Origin: an uncultured Chloroflexota bacterium
Lineage (GTDB): Bacteria; Chloroflexota; Limnocylindria; Limnocylindrales; CSP1-4
Length of the DNA stretch: 7,238 bases
Assembly: GCA_903930745.1 (NCBI GenBank)
Contig: CAIYZX010000075.1
Location: forward strand, 1 to 7,238
Direction of reading: 5' to 3'
Made by a program: the position numbers and the translations under genes. Below the pieces are notes generated by a model. That model was given only the letters and a program-made list of their open reading frames with translations. It searched no databases and was not told where the DNA came from. This document shows, piece by piece, positions 5,125 to 7,238 of this stretch (the first letter of the stretch is position 1; each line of letters begins with the position of its first letter).

Positions 5125-6114
5125 CGTGGGACTCGCCTTCGGGCTTGGCTTCGGCGTCGCCGGGGCGTTGATCCCGGGCTTCGGTGGCAGCACGAGGAAC
5201 GGATCCACCCGGGCGATCTCGTAGGGCGGCAGCTTCATGTGCTCCACCGTGGACGGCCTGATCCCGAAGGTCGCGGTCTCCAGCGGCGCGAAGAGCCCGT
5301 AGTGGACGTGGCAGCCGGACGCACGACCCGTCATGCCCTCGAGGCCCAGGACGTCGCCCGCCTTCACCGTGTCGCCGGGTTGCACGTACAGCCTCCACAT
5401 GTGGGCGTACACGCTGCGGTAGCCGTTGCCGTCGTCGATCACCACCACGATGGGCAGCGTTGACCACGCCTTCTTCTCGTTCAGGCGGCGGTAGTACGGT
5501 TCCAGGCTGCCCACCCAGCCCATGTGGTCGTCGTAGTGGCGGCCGGCCGCGAGGACCACGCCATCGTGGGCGGCGAGGATCCTGTCGCTGCAGAAGGTGG
5601 CGATGTCCACGCCGTCGTGGAACAGCTCGCCGTCCACCACGCGGCTGCCCCAGGGCGTGGGGCCGAAGGGCAGCGTCACCCGTGGGTGCTTCACGGGCCA
5701 GGCGTAACCCGTCAGCTGCTCCGCGGGGGCGAAGCGCGCCGCGCCGGGCGCCAGGGGCAGCTCCGGGGTGCCGTTGTTGGGCGGCTTGCGCGTTGGGGTG
5801 GGGGTTCCGGAGGCCGCCGTGGCCGCCGGCTCGTCACCGGTCACAGGCGGCGTGGGCGCCGTGGATCCCGCGGGGGCGGCAGCGCCGGCCTCGCTCGACC
5901 TGGGCTCCTGCCCGGAGACCTGGCCGGCGATCCGTGCGTCGTCGGCCCCCGCAAGGCCGTGGGGTGCGAGCGTGGGGATCACCAGCACCACGGCGAGCGC
6001 GATGGCCGCGGACGCGACGGCCGCTCCCGCGATGTGCGGCGCGAACCGGCGATGCCTCCGCGCGTGCGGAAACCGCTGGCGTCGCGCGTGCTGGCGGCCC
6101 GTGGGGAACGGCAT
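5113..6114 (-). CDS. Membrane-anchored M23 (LytM-like) peptidoglycan metallopeptidase
   Basis: A 333-residue cell-wall endopeptidase or related regulator acting outside the membrane. A strongly basic N-terminus (residues 7-23) is followed by one membrane segment (about 28-47), a Pro/Thr/Ala-rich spacer (about 57-125), the M23 domain (about 137-290) and a short Pro/Lys/Ser tail. The zinc set is complete: His166-x3-Asp170 (FHDGVDIA) and His271 of HVHYGLF. His238 (YAHM) and His269 match the catalytic histidines of LytM, so it is predicted active. Residues about 192-221, between two core strands, form an insertion (MGWVGSLEPYYRRLNEKKAW) longer than in the small family members. I prefer ATG 6114. 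GTG 6132 would add six residues and lies directly against a strong inverted repeat. Neither start has a clear ribosome site. The gene is convergent with the HD gene and divergent from tRNA-Arg. Confidence 0.88.
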   Translation of the reverse strand: MPFPTGRQHARRQRFPHARRHRRFAPHIAGAAVASAAIALAVVLVIPTLAPHGLAGADDARIAGQVSGQEPRSSEAGAAAPAGSTAPTPPVTGDEPAATAASGTPTPTRKPPNNGTPELPLAPGAARFAPAEQLTGYAWPVKHPRVTLPFGPTPWGSRVVDGELFHDGVDIATFCSDRILAAHDGVVLAAGRHYDDHMGWVGSLEPYYRRLNEKKAWSTLPIVVVIDDGNGYRSVYAHMWRLYVQPGDTVKAGDVLGLEGMTGRASGCHVHYGLFAPLETATFGIRPSTVEHMKLPPYEIARVDPFLVLPPKPGINAPATPKPSPKASPTPAP

Positions 6115-6132
6115 CCGCGGATTGTGCCCCAC

Positions 6133-6164
6133 ATCGCCGACCCATCGTCAGGCCATTCGGCGAT
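6133..6164. promoter_or_regulatory. 8-bp perfect inverted repeat upstream of the M23 gene
   Basis: ATCGCCGA (6133-6140) and TCGGCGAT (6157-6164) are exact reverse complements separated by 16 bases. They lie 19-50 bases upstream of the preferred ATG and touch the alternative GTG at 6132. This could be a dimeric repressor site or a 5'-leader hairpin of the M23 mRNA. Confidence 0.4.
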
Positions 6165-6207
6165 CCGGGACCCCTGCGGTTGCCCGGGTGCATCGGGCGA
6201 CGGGCGG

Positions 6208-6213
6208 TATGAT
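6208..6213 (+). promoter_or_regulatory. Candidate -10 box for tRNA-Arg
   Basis: TATGAT differs from TATAAT at one base and ends 11 bases before the tRNA, a suitable distance for initiation just upstream of its 5' end. No good -35 is seen; TTGCCC at 6180-6185 is too far, with a 22-base spacer. Confidence 0.4.
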
Positions 6214-6224
6214 CCACGGGCCGC

Positions 6225-6301
<77 letters not shown>

Positions 6302-6307
6302 AATCCC

Positions 6308-7108
6308 TCAGCGCGCTGCGGCGGCGTCCACGCGCTCGAGGAAGGCAAGCAGCGCGGCATTGAAGGCATCGGCGTGCGTCAGTTGGGGGTTGTGGGCCGC
6401 CTCGGGGAAGACCGCCACCCCCACGCCAAGCGCCAACGCGATCCGCTCCGTCACGGCCGCGAACGCGGGGCCCGCGATCTCCTGGGCCGCGCCGGTCCCG
6501 GCCCACCCTCCGCGGACCACCAGGGCGGGCACGTTCGCAGCCCGGATCGCAGCAAGATCCGGCTGCGCCTCCCCGGGGAACCGCTCTGTCATGGAGGCCC
6601 GAACGTCGGAGACGTCCGCCTCCGGGATGGGCGTCTCGTCCGGGACGTCGAGGCCAAGCCCTCGCATGAAGGCCGCATGAAACGCACCCGGCGACATGCC
6701 GTCGGGCGCAGGGAAGAGCGGACGGAGGCGCGTCGCCAGGCGCCCGGCGGCAGGGCTGTTGGGCACGATGCCAAAGGCCGGGGGCTCGATCACGGTCAGC
6801 GACCGGATCACCTGCGGCCGCCTGCCGGCGGCGACGAGACTGGCGACGGCGCCGTAGGAGTGGGCGACCAGGTGCGCGCCGTCGCCGAGGACCGCCAGGA
6901 CATCATCCGCGTCCATGTCGAAGTCCACCCGGTCCGGGCGTGCGGGGCTCCGCCCGAAGCCGCGCCGGTCCATCATCTCAAGCGCGTAGCGGGTGCCGAG
7001 CGCCCGCTGGCCGTCGAACGTGGACGGGCCGTCGCCCATGCTGCCGTGGACCAGCACCACGCGGGGACCCGTGCCCAGCCTGGTGACGTGGACGCCATGG
7101 TCGACCAT
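6308..7108 (-). CDS. Alpha/beta hydrolase
   Basis: A 266-residue soluble alpha/beta-hydrolase-fold enzyme; substrate unknown, with an esterase-like or other small-molecule hydrolase role likely. Seen: oxyanion-hole region VVLVHGSMGD (17-26), the strand and turn DRRGFGRSP (47-55), nucleophile elbow AHSYGA with Ser84 (82-87, with Ala in place of the first Gly of GxSxG), IEPPAFG (107-113) and catalytic His239 in EAAHNPQL. The usual Asp after strand 7 is not visible: that place reads VVRGGWAGTG. Glu108 in IEPP, at the end of strand 6, could be the acid, as haloalkane dehalogenases and some others place theirs after strand 6 (inference). ATG 7108 has AAGGAG at 7120-7115 with a 6-base spacer, making the start secure. 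There is no signal peptide. The gene stands alone, convergent with tRNA-Arg, and the context gives no pathway. Confidence 0.9.
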   Translation of the reverse strand: MVDHGVHVTRLGTGPRVVLVHGSMGDGPSTFDGQRALGTRYALEMMDRRGFGRSPARPDRVDFDMDADDVLAVLGDGAHLVAHSYGAVASLVAAGRRPQVIRSLTVIEPPAFGIVPNSPAAGRLATRLRPLFPAPDGMSPGAFHAAFMRGLGLDVPDETPIPEADVSDVRASMTERFPGEAQPDLAAIRAANVPALVVRGGWAGTGAAQEIAGPAFAAVTERIALALGVGVAVFPEAAHNPQLTHADAFNAALLAFLERVDAAAAR

Positions 7109-7238
7109 CGGAGGCTCCTTCCCTTCGTTGCGGTGGACGGCCGCGCAGAGCGGGCGACGCCGGTGGTCCGGCGTGCGGCCATGATCAAACCGGTGTCAAG
7201 CGAATGCGGTCCGGCGGCCGAGCGCGTTCGCCCAGGAG
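7109..7238. promoter_or_regulatory. Upstream region of the hydrolase gene, to the window edge
   Basis: Contents: AAGGAG for the hydrolase (7115-7120), a perfect TTGACA read on the minus strand (7199-7194) that could be a -35, and a 9-base direct repeat GGTCCGGCG (7165-7173, 7208-7216). The -10 expected 16-18 bases after TTGACA is GC-rich and unconvincing. CAGGAG at 7233-7238 on the plus strand would suit a gene starting just past the edge, which cannot be tested here. Confidence 0.3.

Noticed and set aside
6309..6318. CAGCGCGCTG palindrome as a terminator for tRNA-Arg
   Set aside because: It has no room for a loop and no T-run, and lies inside the hydrolase coding end.

Overview
This is a high-GC bacterial chromosome window, gene-dense and ordinary in style, with genes on both strands. 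The protein style fits a Chloroflexota-like bacterium (Limnocylindria/Ellin6529-type relatives): a lipoprotein with a Pro/Thr/Glu/Ala linker after its lipobox, a WYL regulator with a C-terminal WCX domain, proline/threonine-rich cell-surface linkers, and frequent GTG/TTG starts. That placement is an inference from style. There is no rRNA or phylogenetic marker to fix it.

Layout. (1) 1-1198, minus strand: the first genes of a polar amino-acid ABC importer, namely the substrate-binding lipoprotein (230-1198) followed by the start of the permease (1-206, running off the left edge). (2) 1199-1699: a 500-base divergent control region with two short palindromes, a pair of 11-bp direct repeats and a GC hairpin. 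(3) 1700-2701, plus strand: a WYL-domain transcription regulator, divergent from the importer and therefore its candidate regulator. (4) 2805-5074, plus strand: a secreted CAP/SCP-like protein with a fibronectin III-like tail, coupled through a one-base stop/start overlap to a SAMHD1/YdhJ-type HD phosphohydrolase. The CAP gene has no ATG, GTG or TTG at the expected place and seems to start at ATC behind a good ribosome site. (5) 5113-6114, minus strand: a membrane-anchored M23 peptidoglycan peptidase, convergent with the HD gene. (6) 6225-6301, plus strand: tRNA-Arg(TCG) with an encoded CCA. (7) 6308-7108, minus strand: an alpha/beta hydrolase with an excellent ribosome site. (8) 7109-7238: its upstream region, reaching the window edge.

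Functionally, the left third is nutrient uptake plus a probable ligand-responsive regulator. The middle pairs an extracytoplasmic CAP protein with a nucleotide-type HD hydrolase for no obvious reason. The right third holds cell-wall and housekeeping genes. I see no mobile element, CRISPR array, phage gene or defence cassette. The most notable points are the apparent AUC start of the CAP gene, its coupling to the HD gene, the divergent WYL/ABC arrangement with palindromes, and the perfect 8-bp inverted repeat abutting the M23 gene.
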